Source of the DNA: JBEKHI01 sp050012355
Lineage (GTDB): Bacteria > Actinomycetota > Actinomycetes > Streptosporangiales > Streptosporangiaceae
Direction of reading: 5' to 3'
Assembly: GCA_050012355.1 (NCBI GenBank)
Contig: JBEKHI010000116.1
Location: 1 to 19,895, forward strand
Length of the DNA stretch: 19,895 nucleotides
Below the pieces are notes generated by a model. The model was given only the letters and a program-made list of their open reading frames with translations, searched no databases and was not told where the DNA came from. This document shows, in pieces, positions 1 to 7,202 of the stretch. The position numbers were made by a program, and so were the translations under genes. Within the stretch, counting starts at the first letter, position 1; each line of letters opens with the position of its first letter.

Positions 1-120
1 GATGGTGGCACCGGGTGCTCTGGGGTCGCTGAGAACCGGCGAGACCGCGCCAACCGTCGTTATGGCGTGAATAAAATCCTCATCCACGTTACATTCGAAG
101 TAGGCGGGAGGGGGGCAACG

Positions 121-1734
121 ATGCCAACCGTTGCTAGCTACGCTTCGGCGACATCGGACACGCCGATGCTCGGTGAGACCATCGGCGCCAACCTTGGCCG
201 GGCCGCGGAGCGGTTCCCGGACCGGGAGGCGCTGGTTGACGTCCCGTCCGGCCGGCGCTGGACCTACCGGCAGCTGACAGACGACGTTGACGCCCTCGCG
301 ATCGGCCTGCTCCGCGCGGGCATCGCCAAGGGCGACCGGGTCGGAATCTGGGCGCCCAACTGCCCCGAGTGGACCCTCGTCCAGTACGCGACCGCGCGGA
401 TCGGCGCGATCCTGGTCAACATCAACCCCGCCTACCGGACCCACGAGCTGGAGTTCGTGGTCAACCAGGCGGGCATCCGGTTGCTGGTCGCCGCCGAGAA
501 GCTCAAGACCTCCGACTACGCCGCGATGATCGCCCAGGTCCGGCCGGCCTGCCCGCGGCTGGAGGACGTCTTCCTGCTCGGCAGCGAGGAATGGCGCGCG
601 CTCGGTCACCCAGAACCAGCCGACGTCCTGGACGCCATCGAGCTGGACCCGGACGATCCGATCAACATCCAGTACACGTCGGGGACCACTGGGTTCCCGA
701 AGGGCGCGACCCTGTCCCACCACAACATCCTGAACAACGGGTTCTTCGTCGGCGAGTTGCTGAACTACACCGAGAACGACCGCATCTGCATCCCGGTGCC
801 GTTCTACCACTGCTTCGGCATGGTGATGGGGAACCTGGCCGCGACCAGCCACGCGGCCACGATGGTCATCCCGGCGCCGTCGTTCGACCCGGCGACCACA
901 TTGGCGGCGGTCCAAGCCGAACGCTGCACGTCGCTGTACGGGGTGCCGACGATGTTCATCGCCGAGCTCGCGGTCCCGGACTTCGGCCGCTACGACCTGT
1001 CCAGCCTGCGAACCGGGATCATGGCGGGCTCGCCGTGCCCGGCCGAGGTGATGAAGCAGGTCATCGGGCGGATGGGCATGACGGAGGTGTCGATCTGCTA
1101 CGGCATGACCGAGACCTCGCCGGTGTCGACTCAGACCCGCGAGCAGGATTCGGTCGAGCGGCGGGTAACGACGGTCGGCCGCGTCGGCCCGCACCTAGAG
1201 GTCAAGGTCATCGACCCGGAGACCGGCACGCGCGTTCGGCGGGGAACGCCAGGGGAACTGTGCACCCGCGGCTATTCGGTCATGCTCGGGTACTGGGACC
1301 AGCCGGACAAGACCGCCGAGGTCATCGACCAGGCTGGCTGGATGCACACCGGCGACCTCGCGGTCATGGACGACGACGGGTACCTGTCTATCACCGGCCG
1401 GATCAAGGACGTGGTGATCCGCGGCGGGGAGAACATCTACCCGCGGGAGGTCGAGGAGTTCTTGTACACCCACCCGGACATCCTGGACGCGCAGGTCATC
1501 GGGGTGCCGGACGCCAAGTACGGCGAAGAGCTGATGGCCTGGATCCGAATGCGCCCCGATGCCGAGCCGCTCACCGCCCCGACCCTGCGCGCCTTCTGCG
1601 ATGGCCGCCTCGCCCACTACAAGATCCCGCGGTACGTGCACATCGTGGACGAGTTCCCCATGACGGTCACCGGCAAGGTACGCAAGGTGGAGATGCGGCA
1701 GATGGCCGTTGGCATCGTAGCCTCAAGTCCATGA
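121..1734 (+). CDS. Fatty-acyl-CoA synthetase (AMP-binding, ANL superfamily)
   Basis: The 537-residue product should activate a carboxylic acid, probably a medium or long fatty acid, with ATP to an acyl-adenylate and then pass it to CoA in the cytoplasm. Seen: the ATP-binding loop YTSGTTGFPKG at residues 185-195, the YGMTETSP motif at 327-334, HTGDL at 409-413, the hinge region GRIKDVVIRGGENIYP, and the C-terminal catalytic lysine in TGKVRK (Lys519). Length is normal for the family. The frame is open upstream to the window edge, with a GTG at 67, but the ATG at 121 has a strong GGGAGG site nine bases upstream and begins where homologues usually do. Its stop overlaps the start of the following dehydrogenase by ATGA, so the two are probably co-translated. 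Exact substrate cannot be read from sequence. Confidence 0.93.
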   Translation: MPTVASYASATSDTPMLGETIGANLGRAAERFPDREALVDVPSGRRWTYRQLTDDVDALAIGLLRAGIAKGDRVGIWAPNCPEWTLVQYATARIGAILVNINPAYRTHELEFVVNQAGIRLLVAAEKLKTSDYAAMIAQVRPACPRLEDVFLLGSEEWRALGHPEPADVLDAIELDPDDPINIQYTSGTTGFPKGATLSHHNILNNGFFVGELLNYTENDRICIPVPFYHCFGMVMGNLAATSHAATMVIPAPSFDPATTLAAVQAERCTSLYGVPTMFIAELAVPDFGRYDLSSLRTGIMAGSPCPAEVMKQVIGRMGMTEVSICYGMTETSPVSTQTREQDSVERRVTTVGRVGPHLEVKVIDPETGTRVRRGTPGELCTRGYSVMLGYWDQPDKTAEVIDQAGWMHTGDLAVMDDDGYLSITGRIKDVVIRGGENIYPREVEEFLYTHPDILDAQVIGVPDAKYGEELMAWIRMRPDAEPLTAPTLRAFCDGRLAHYKIPRYVHIVDEFPMTVTGKVRKVEMRQMAVGIVASSP

Positions 1735-2471
1735 GCGATTTCAAGGTGCTGGTGACCGGCGGCACGAGCGGTCTGGGCCTGGCGATGGCCGCGGCCCTGG
1801 CCGAAGCCGGAGCGAGGGTCGCGCTGACCAGCCGGTTCGCCGAACGCGCGGCCATGGTCGCCGCGCAGCTGCCCGGCGCGGCCGGTATCGAACTGGACGT
1901 GCGGGACGAGTCCTCGGTGGCCCGGGCCGTCGACGAGGCCTGGACGCGGCTCGACGGCATCGACATGCTGGTGAACAACGCCGGGATCGGCATGCGGACG
2001 GTCAACCCGCGCTTCATGACCGATCCGCAGAGCTTCTGGCAGGTCGCGCCCGACGGGTTCCGCACGGTAATCGACACCAACCTGACCGGCTACTTCCTGG
2101 TGGCCCGCGAGATCACGCCCCGGATGCTGGCGGCGGGCAGCGGCCGGATCGTCAACATAGCCGTCAACGAGGCGACCATGCAGCGAGCCGGATTCGTGCC
2201 CTACGGCCCATCCCGGGCCGGCAGCGAGGCGCTATCCCGGATCATGGCCGCCGACCTGCGCGACACCGGCGTCACCGTCAACCTGCTGCTGCCGGGCGGC
2301 GCGACCATCACCGGCATGCTGCCACCCGAGGCGACGGGCCAAGGGTTCCTCGAGCCCGCGGTGATGGGCCCGCCGATCGTGTGGCTGGCCTCGGACGAGG
2401 CGGCCGGCGTACACGACGAGCGCATCATCGCCATCGAATTCGAGAACTGGCTGCGCGATAGGAAAGACTAA
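1731..2471 (+). CDS. Short-chain dehydrogenase/reductase with degenerate active site
   Basis: A 246-residue Rossmann-fold SDR. The cofactor loop TGGTSGLG is at residues 9-16, NNAG at 82-85, and the structural Asn of the catalytic tetrad (DTNLTG) at 117. The Tyr is present (Tyr158, in YGPSR), but the Lys four residues later is Arg162, and the Ser expected 13 residues before Tyr is Val145 (in NIAVNEAT). Two of the four catalytic tetrad residues are therefore replaced. The start is fixed by the ATGA overlap with the acyl-CoA synthetase. The pair suggests acyl or keto-lipid metabolism, but with Ser and Lys absent it may be a slow enzyme, use another mechanism, or only bind cofactor. The long upstream extension of this frame lies inside the synthetase and is a shadow. 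Confidence 0.88.
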   Translation: MSDFKVLVTGGTSGLGLAMAAALAEAGARVALTSRFAERAAMVAAQLPGAAGIELDVRDESSVARAVDEAWTRLDGIDMLVNNAGIGMRTVNPRFMTDPQSFWQVAPDGFRTVIDTNLTGYFLVAREITPRMLAAGSGRIVNIAVNEATMQRAGFVPYGPSRAGSEALSRIMAADLRDTGVTVNLLLPGGATITGMLPPEATGQGFLEPAVMGPPIVWLASDEAAGVHDERIIAIEFENWLRDRKD

Positions 2472-2499
2472 TCCGACCATAACGACGATGCCAGCGTCC

Positions 2500-3396
2500 T
2501 CAGCGCAACAGCCGGAGTGACCTGCTGGCGAGCCGGATGCGGGTGGTCTGGCCCAAGGTGAGCGGCACGGTGTCGGCCTCGATCCCGTCGCCAAACAGGA
2601 CGAGCCGGTCCGACTCCGCGGTGATTTCCAGTTCCTGCCCGGCACCTAGGCTGCCCTCGGTCAGCACGGTCCCGGTGGTGGGCGACGGCCAGGCCTCCCG
2701 GACGAACCAGGTGAGCCGCGCCTCCGATGGTGCGGGCAGGCTGAGCGCGCTGCCGCGTTCCAGCCACACCGAACGGCACCAGCCAGTCGCCCCGGTTCCG
2801 GTTGACACGATCAGGCCGGAGGACGCCTGCGTCTCCGATCGCCCGCCCGGTGGCCGCAGGCGGTAGCGGGCGGTCTGATGAGTGGGCTGGCCGAGGTAGA
2901 TCTCGTTCAGCGCCGTGAGCTGCTGGCCGTCGTCGGTGACCGCGGTGACCATGACCAGCGCCTCGATACCGCCGCCAGCACCGGCCGCGGCGGCCGCCAG
3001 CAGGGCGGCCGCCGCCCGCGGCGGATGAGAGACCAGGACGCCGGGGTTGCGTCCCGGCTCCGGATCAATGCCGATGACTACCTGATCGGAGACGTATTTC
3101 GCGATGTTCGCGACTAGGCCGTCCTGGCCGACCGCGAGGACGATATCGCCGGGTGCGAACAGGAACCTGGGCAGGTCGGCGCGCTCGATAAGGCCCCGGC
3201 GCCAGTCGGCTGGTATGGCGGACGTGACCGTGGTGATCGCGGCTGACACGGCATCGTGGCGGGCCTGGAGATCCTCGATCCGCTGCCCCCTGGTCTTGAG
3301 GTAGAACGCGGCCTGCCCCAGGGTGGCGTGCCGGGCGAGCAACTCATCCAGCTCGGTGCGGCGATGGACCAGTAGCACGCGCGGGGCGAGGGTCAT
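2500..3396 (-). CDS. NAD-kinase-fold protein (ATP-NAD kinase/DAG kinase-like)
   Basis: A 298-residue protein with the ordered landmarks of the NAD kinase fold: a glycine loop at 89-94 (VGQDGL, where NAD kinase has GGDGT), an Asn-Glu pair at 164-165 (LNEIYLG), the Gly/Thr-rich segment at 194-206 (GLIVSTGTGATGW, compare STPTGSTAY), and FGDGIEAD near 268-275. The Asp of the glycine loop is kept (Asp92), but the second Gly is Gln and the Thr is Leu. About 80 N-terminal residues are predicted helical and not obviously part of the fold. Its ATG overlaps the SPFH stop (ATGA), so the two are coupled. It probably binds NAD(H) and/or a nucleotide; kinase activity is uncertain. It ends 28 bp from the convergent dehydrogenase, with no clear terminator in the gap. 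Confidence 0.75.
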   Translation of the reverse strand: MTLAPRVLLVHRRTELDELLARHATLGQAAFYLKTRGQRIEDLQARHDAVSAAITTVTSAIPADWRRGLIERADLPRFLFAPGDIVLAVGQDGLVANIAKYVSDQVVIGIDPEPGRNPGVLVSHPPRAAAALLAAAAAGAGGGIEALVMVTAVTDDGQQLTALNEIYLGQPTHQTARYRLRPPGGRSETQASSGLIVSTGTGATGWCRSVWLERGSALSLPAPSEARLTWFVREAWPSPTTGTVLTEGSLGAGQELEITAESDRLVLFGDGIEADTVPLTLGQTTRIRLASRSLRLLR

Positions 3397-4409
3397 TTCT
3401 CCGTCCCGGCCGCGCCGTCGGTCCCTAGCCGGGCGAGCAGCGGGGCGAGCAGGTCAGGCGCCAGCACCAGGGTGCCGATCTGCGGCAGGCTGCCCGCCAG
3501 ATCCTTGGCCGCCAGCGCGAGCAACGCGCCCTGAGTGAGGTCACGGTAGGCGGCGACCCTGGCCGCTTCGCTGGCGGCGTTGGCCTCGCCAAGGGCCCGG
3601 GTTCCCGCCGCCCGTGCCTGGGCCAGCAACTGCTCGCGCTCGGCTTGCCCGACCGTCGCGATCCGGCCTGTCTCCGCTTGGTCGGTGGCCGTCCGCCGGG
3701 CGTTGGCGCCCTGCTGGACGATCAGTTGCTCCTCGCGGCGAGCTAGCTCGATCTTGTTCTGCAACTCGTTCTCGGCGATAGCTCGCTCGCGCTCAACGGC
3801 CAGCGCGCGGCGTTCGTAGGTAGACCGGTCAGCTTCCTGCTGGATCAGCTCACGGGCCGGCGTCTGCAACGACTTCTCCACGTCAGGCTCCGGCCGCAGC
3901 GCGACCACCCGGGCGCCGATCACGGCTATCCCGGTCTCGGCCAGCCGGGTGTCGTCCACCAGCCCGCGCAGGATCCGGTCACGGATCTCCGCGACGCCGT
4001 CCGCCAGCACCCTGGCCAGCGGGGTGGCCGCCACCAGGCCGAGAACCTGCTGCTGAGCGGTCTCGGTGAGCAGCCCGCCGACTTGCTCGAGCGGCGCGCC
4101 CCGCCACCGGCCGGTATCGGGGTCGATGGAGAAATCAATCCGCGAGCTGGCGGTTACCGGGTCCGTCACCCGGAACGTCACGCTGGCCTGCACCGCGAGG
4201 TCCTGGAAGTCCGCCGTCCGCGCGTGGAACAGCAGCGCGAGCTCACGGTCGTCCACCGGAACCTCCGAGAGCACCGCCGCCAGCGGCCGGAAGAAAAATG
4301 ACAACCCCGCTCCGTCGTGGATGGCCTTCCCGCTACGCACGTGCCGTACGTGCAGGGTCAGGTTTCCCCTCAGATGCCGGACAAATGGGTAGCGCTTGAT
4401 GTCTGCCAC
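3393..4409 (-). CDS. SPFH/band-7 domain protein, soluble, with coiled coil
   Basis: A 338-residue SPFH (stomatin/prohibitin/flotillin) protein. An SPFH-like beta-alpha region covers roughly residues 20-175 (ELALLFHARTADFQDLAV, VTFRVTDP, then a helical ring-forming part). It is followed by a charged Ala/Glu/Arg/Gln-rich coiled coil at about 180-290 and a short Ala/Leu tail. No N-terminal membrane segment is visible, unlike classical members. The GTG at 4409 is chosen over the upstream start at 4475 because a perfect AGGAGG lies seven bases before it and the upstream start falls inside the operators. SPFH proteins form oligomeric scaffolds; here the partner is presumably the coupled NAD-kinase-like protein. 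The divergent Nudix regulator and paired operators imply control by NAD or ADP-ribose status. Confidence 0.82.
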   Translation of the reverse strand: MADIKRYPFVRHLRGNLTLHVRHVRSGKAIHDGAGLSFFFRPLAAVLSEVPVDDRELALLFHARTADFQDLAVQASVTFRVTDPVTASSRIDFSIDPDTGRWRGAPLEQVGGLLTETAQQQVLGLVAATPLARVLADGVAEIRDRILRGLVDDTRLAETGIAVIGARVVALRPEPDVEKSLQTPARELIQQEADRSTYERRALAVERERAIAENELQNKIELARREEQLIVQQGANARRTATDQAETGRIATVGQAEREQLLAQARAAGTRALGEANAASEAARVAAYRDLTQGALLALAAKDLAGSLPQIGTLVLAPDLLAPLLARLGTDGAAGTEK

Positions 4410-4416
4410 GCGGACG

Positions 4417-4422
4417 CCTCCT
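4417..4422 (-). promoter_or_regulatory. Shine-Dalgarno site of the SPFH gene
   Basis: A perfect AGGAGG on the minus strand, seven bases before GTG 4409. It fixes the start of the SPFH protein and directly abuts the first palindromic operator. Confidence 0.85.
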
Positions 4423-4455
4423 GATGTTTTATCGTCGGAATGACGATAAAACATC
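4423..4455. promoter_or_regulatory. Palindromic operator 1, likely bound by the NrtR-type Nudix regulator
   Basis: A perfect inverted repeat with 14-bp arms (GATGTTTTATCGTC and its complement) around GGAAT. Its inner core TTATCGTC-N5-GACGATAA is shared with the palindrome at 4462-4484. It overlaps the predicted -10 box and start point of the SPFH promoter. NrtR repressors are known to bind palindromes upstream of their own and NAD-related genes; assignment to the adjacent regulator is inferred. Confidence 0.85.
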
Positions 4456-4472
4456 AAGGCCGTTATCGTCAA
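4443..4472 (-). promoter_or_regulatory. Predicted promoter of the SPFH/NAD-kinase-like operon
   Basis: On the minus strand, TTGACG (plus positions 4467-4472) lies 18 bases from TATCGT (4443-4448). The -35 box sits in palindrome 2 and the -10 box in the right arm of palindrome 1, so occupancy of both would shut the promoter. Confidence 0.5.
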
Positions 4473-4484
4473 CAAGACGATAAC
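4462..4484. promoter_or_regulatory. Palindromic operator 2
   Basis: A perfect inverted repeat GTTATCGTC-AACAA-GACGATAAC with 9-bp arms and the same core and 5-bp spacer as operator 1. Centre-to-centre distance is 34 bp, a little over three helical turns. It covers the -35 box of the SPFH promoter and probably the -35 and spacer of the Nudix promoter, giving autoregulation. Confidence 0.85.
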
Positions 4485-4489
4485 TGGGG

Positions 4490-4495
4490 TAGCCT
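4490..4495 (+). promoter_or_regulatory. Possible -10 box of a leaderless Nudix transcript
   Basis: TAGCCT fits the TAnnnT pattern and ends six bases before the GTG at 4502, the spacing expected when transcription begins at the start codon. No Shine-Dalgarno sequence precedes that GTG. No good -35 match is seen. Confidence 0.35.
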
Positions 4496-4501
4496 TCAGC
4501 C

Positions 4502-5206
4502 GTGCACGACTACGATCCCGGCGCCTTCCCGCCGGCCGCGGTCACGGTGGACCTCGTGGTTCTCACCATCCACGGCGACGATCTCATGGTCCTGCTCGTC
4601 AGCCGGGGCGAGGCGCCCTACCGGGGTAGCCTCGCGCTTCCTGGCGGCTTCGTCCGCCCGGATGAGGGACTCGCCGAGGCGGCCGCCCGTGAGCTGGCCG
4701 AGGAGACCGGCGTCGCCGTCGGCGCCGCGCATCTTGAGCAGCTGGCCAGCTACGGAGCCCCGGACCGGGACCCCCGGATGCGCGTGGTGACTGTCGCCTA
4801 CCTCGCGATGACGCCCGCCATGCCAGACCCGCGGCCGGGCACCGACGCGGCCGGGGCGACTTGGCTTCCCGTCGGGGAGGCGATCGGGCGGCCGCTGGCG
4901 TTCGATCACCGCCAGATCCTCGCCGATGGCATGGAACGGGTCCGCGCCAAGCTTGAGTACACGCCGCTGGCCACCGCGTTCTGTCCGCCAGAATTCACGA
5001 TCGCCCAGCTCAGGAGCGTCTACGAGATCGCATGGGGGAGAGCGCTTGACCCGCGGAACTTCCACCGCAAGGTAACCGGAACGCCGGGATTCGTAACCCC
5101 GGTGGACAGATCCACGGCTGGCGTGCGTGGCAGGCCCGCCCAGTTGTTCCGCCGGGGCCCGGCGACGAATCTCCACCCGCCGCTGCTCCGAGATGACCCG
5201 GACTGA
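4502..5206 (+). CDS. NrtR-type Nudix regulator / ADP-ribose hydrolase
   Basis: A 234-residue protein with an N-terminal Nudix domain and a C-terminal winged-helix region like that of NrtR, the ADP-ribose-responsive repressor of NAD genes. The Nudix box is complete at residues 49-71 (G49, E55, then REL-x-EE-x-G-V at 63-71), so hydrolysis of ADP-ribose or a related nucleotide remains possible; some NrtR proteins have lost it. The NrtR-like tail includes FDHRQIL at 134-140, PPEFTIAQLRSVYEIAWG at 162-179 and RNFHRKV at 185-191. Beyond residue 200 the tail is Arg/Pro-rich and unremarkable. The GTG start at 4502 has no ribosome site and may be leaderless. It is transcribed away from the SPFH/NAD-kinase-like pair across two palindromes. 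Confidence 0.87.
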   Translation: MHDYDPGAFPPAAVTVDLVVLTIHGDDLMVLLVSRGEAPYRGSLALPGGFVRPDEGLAEAAARELAEETGVAVGAAHLEQLASYGAPDRDPRMRVVTVAYLAMTPAMPDPRPGTDAAGATWLPVGEAIGRPLAFDHRQILADGMERVRAKLEYTPLATAFCPPEFTIAQLRSVYEIAWGRALDPRNFHRKVTGTPGFVTPVDRSTAGVRGRPAQLFRRGPATNLHPPLLRDDPD

Positions 5207-5273
5207 CGATCTTCACCGACGAGACACCAGCGCATAACCCGCCGCTCACCCAGGATGTCTACGTTCCGCAATT

Positions 5274-7202
5274 ATGACCAACCGCGAAAACCCAACTGGC
5301 GCCAACGGGCGCCGCGTTTCCCGGCGTATCGTGCTCAAGGGCGCGGCCGGCCTTGGTGCCGTCATCGGCGCTGGCGGTCTGCTCGACGTCGGCCTCCCGC
5401 AGCGCGCTCTCGCCGCCGCCGACCCGGGTACGACCACGGTACCGCTGCCCACCACGACCGAGCCGGAACAGCTGCACCTCACCTGGGGATCCGACCCGAC
5501 GACGCAGGTCACGGTGTCCTGGGCCGCGCCGGGGACCGTCGCGCAGCCCGCTCCGTCGCTGACCTTCTCCGAGCGGCCCATCACCCGCGCGAACCCCGGG
5601 CGCACCATCCGGCTGCCCGAGCCCGCCGCCCTGAGCCTGAAGGACGACGGCTTCGGCCCCAAGTCCATCAGCTTCGCCGACGGCCTGTCCGGCGAGACCA
5701 CGTACCACTACCACGTGCCGCTCGAGGGCCTGCGGCCCAGCACCACGTACTACTACGAGGTGACCGACGGCGCCGCGGCGCCGTCGGCGGCCGGCGGGTA
5801 CTTCACGACCGCCCCGGCCGGCCGCGCGAAGTTCCGCTTCTCCAGCTACGGCGACATCGGCACCCCGACCGCCGCCAGCAAGTACAACGTGACCGGCTAT
5901 TCGTGGAACTCCGAGGCGTCCAACGACACCTGCACCTTCGAGGTCGACGCCACCATCACCGCGAGCGACGGCGGGCCCGCGCCACTGTTCCACCTGGTTA
6001 ACGGCGACCTGTGCTACGCCGACAACGACCCGGCCAACACGCCGTCGGTGTGGCGTGACTTCAGCGTCAACTCCAGCCGCTCGGCCGCCTTCCGGCCGTG
6101 GATGCCGGCCCTCGGCAACCACGAGCAGGAACTCGGCGCGGACGCCCAGGACGGCTCGCCGAGCAGCGGCGCGTACTGGAACGGCGCGTACGGCAACGGC
6201 AACTACCAGGCGCGTTACCTGCTGCCTGACAACCGGGTGACCAACTACGACGGCAACCACCTGCGGGGCCAGTTTTACAGCTTCCAGGTCGGTACCGTGC
6301 TGTTCATCGCCCTCGACGCGGACGACGTCACCCTGCAGAACGTGCAGACCTCCACCAGCAGCCAGGTCACTTACGCCTCGGGTGTCACCGTCCCGGCCGA
6401 CGTGGTGCACAGCGGCCACGAGTACACCGGCGAGCTGAGCTTCACCGAGCGGGACTTCTCGATCGTCCCGGCCGGCGCGCAGCCGAACAAGCAGACGCGG
6501 TGGCTGGAGCGAACCCTGCGGGAGGCCCGCGGCAACCCGTCGATCGACATCATCGTGGCCTGGATGCACCAGGCTCCGATGTCTACCTCGACCGAGGGCA
6601 ACGGCACCGACATGGGCATCCGCGCCACCTGGGGGCCGCTGTTCGACAAGTACGAGGTCGACCTGGTCCTGTCCGGCCACGAGCACGACTACGAGCGGTC
6701 CTACCCGGTCCGCGGTTTCGACGACGACGCGGGCAGGGTGACCACCGCCTTCACCTCGTCCCTCGACGGCGCCGACTACGTGGTGGGCGACGCGGTCAAC
6801 ACCAGGCGGCCGTCCGTCGTCACCGACACCCCCGAGACGCTGGACGGCGTCCCGGCGTTCGACACCGCCAAGGGCACCGTGTACCTGATCCTGGGCGGTG
6901 GTGGCGCCTCCGCGACCAACAGCTACGGCGAGGACACGGCCACCGGCCTGCCCCAGGCCAACGTGTGGGTCACGCTGGATGGCCGGGACGCGGTGGAGGA
7001 TGCGCCGTGGTCGGCGGCCCGTGACACTACCGACGCCCACGGCTACGCCTACTTCGACGTGGACCCGGGCGAGCGCCCCGGCGACACGACGCTCACCTTC
7101 CAGTGGTTCCAGGTGCCGACCGTTGCCGCCGGCGGGACGATCACGCTGCCCACGACCCCCTACGAGAAGCTCGTGTTCGGCCGCAACCTGAACCGCCGCT
7201 AA
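5274..7202 (+). CDS. Tat-exported purple-acid-phosphatase-like metallophosphoesterase
   Basis: A 642-residue exported phosphoesterase. A twin-arginine signal (SRRIVLKG, Arg17-Arg18), a hydrophobic stretch and an Ala-Leu-Ala cleavage site near residues 45-47 begin the protein. A fibronectin-like purple acid phosphatase N-terminal domain spans roughly 58-185. The dinuclear-metal catalytic domain follows with GDIG (193-196), GDLCYAD (244-250, Tyr248 as the metal-binding tyrosine position), GNHE (281-284), the His in WMHQAP (His432) and GHEHDYE (468-474). All family metal ligands appear present. It likely releases phosphate from phosphomonoesters outside the cell or in the wall. Start ATG 5274 has only a weak ribosome site. 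Its TAA overlaps the stop of the convergent MFS gene by four bases. Confidence 0.9.
   Translation: MTNRENPTGANGRRVSRRIVLKGAAGLGAVIGAGGLLDVGLPQRALAAADPGTTTVPLPTTTEPEQLHLTWGSDPTTQVTVSWAAPGTVAQPAPSLTFSERPITRANPGRTIRLPEPAALSLKDDGFGPKSISFADGLSGETTYHYHVPLEGLRPSTTYYYEVTDGAAAPSAAGGYFTTAPAGRAKFRFSSYGDIGTPTAASKYNVTGYSWNSEASNDTCTFEVDATITASDGGPAPLFHLVNGDLCYADNDPANTPSVWRDFSVNSSRSAAFRPWMPALGNHEQELGADAQDGSPSSGAYWNGAYGNGNYQARYLLPDNRVTNYDGNHLRGQFYSFQVGTVLFIALDADDVTLQNVQTSTSSQVTYASGVTVPADVVHSGHEYTGELSFTERDFSIVPAGAQPNKQTRWLERTLREARGNPSIDIIVAWMHQAPMSTSTEGNGTDMGIRATWGPLFDKYEVDLVLSGHEHDYERSYPVRGFDDDAGRVTTAFTSSLDGADYVVGDAVNTRRPSVVTDTPETLDGVPAFDTAKGTVYLILGGGGASATNSYGEDTATGLPQANVWVTLDGRDAVEDAPWSAARDTTDAHGYAYFDVDPGERPGDTTLTFQWFQVPTVAAGGTITLPTTPYEKLVFGRNLNRR

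Noticed and set aside
2..70. Possible 3' end of an upstream gene (frame ending in VVMA and TGA at 68-70)
   Set aside because: Only 22 codons are visible and nothing in them is recognisable; it cannot be told from chance.
369..1730. Upstream extension of the SDR frame by 454 codons
   Set aside because: It overlaps the acyl-CoA synthetase in another frame and is Arg/Pro/His-rich; the SDR motif set begins at the ATG at 1731.
2472..2499. Terminator between the convergent SDR and NAD-kinase-like genes
   Set aside because: The 28-bp gap contains no inverted repeat of useful length.
4083..4301. Plus-strand frames opposite the SPFH gene
   Set aside because: They are antisense to a gene with an ideal ribosome site and family motifs.
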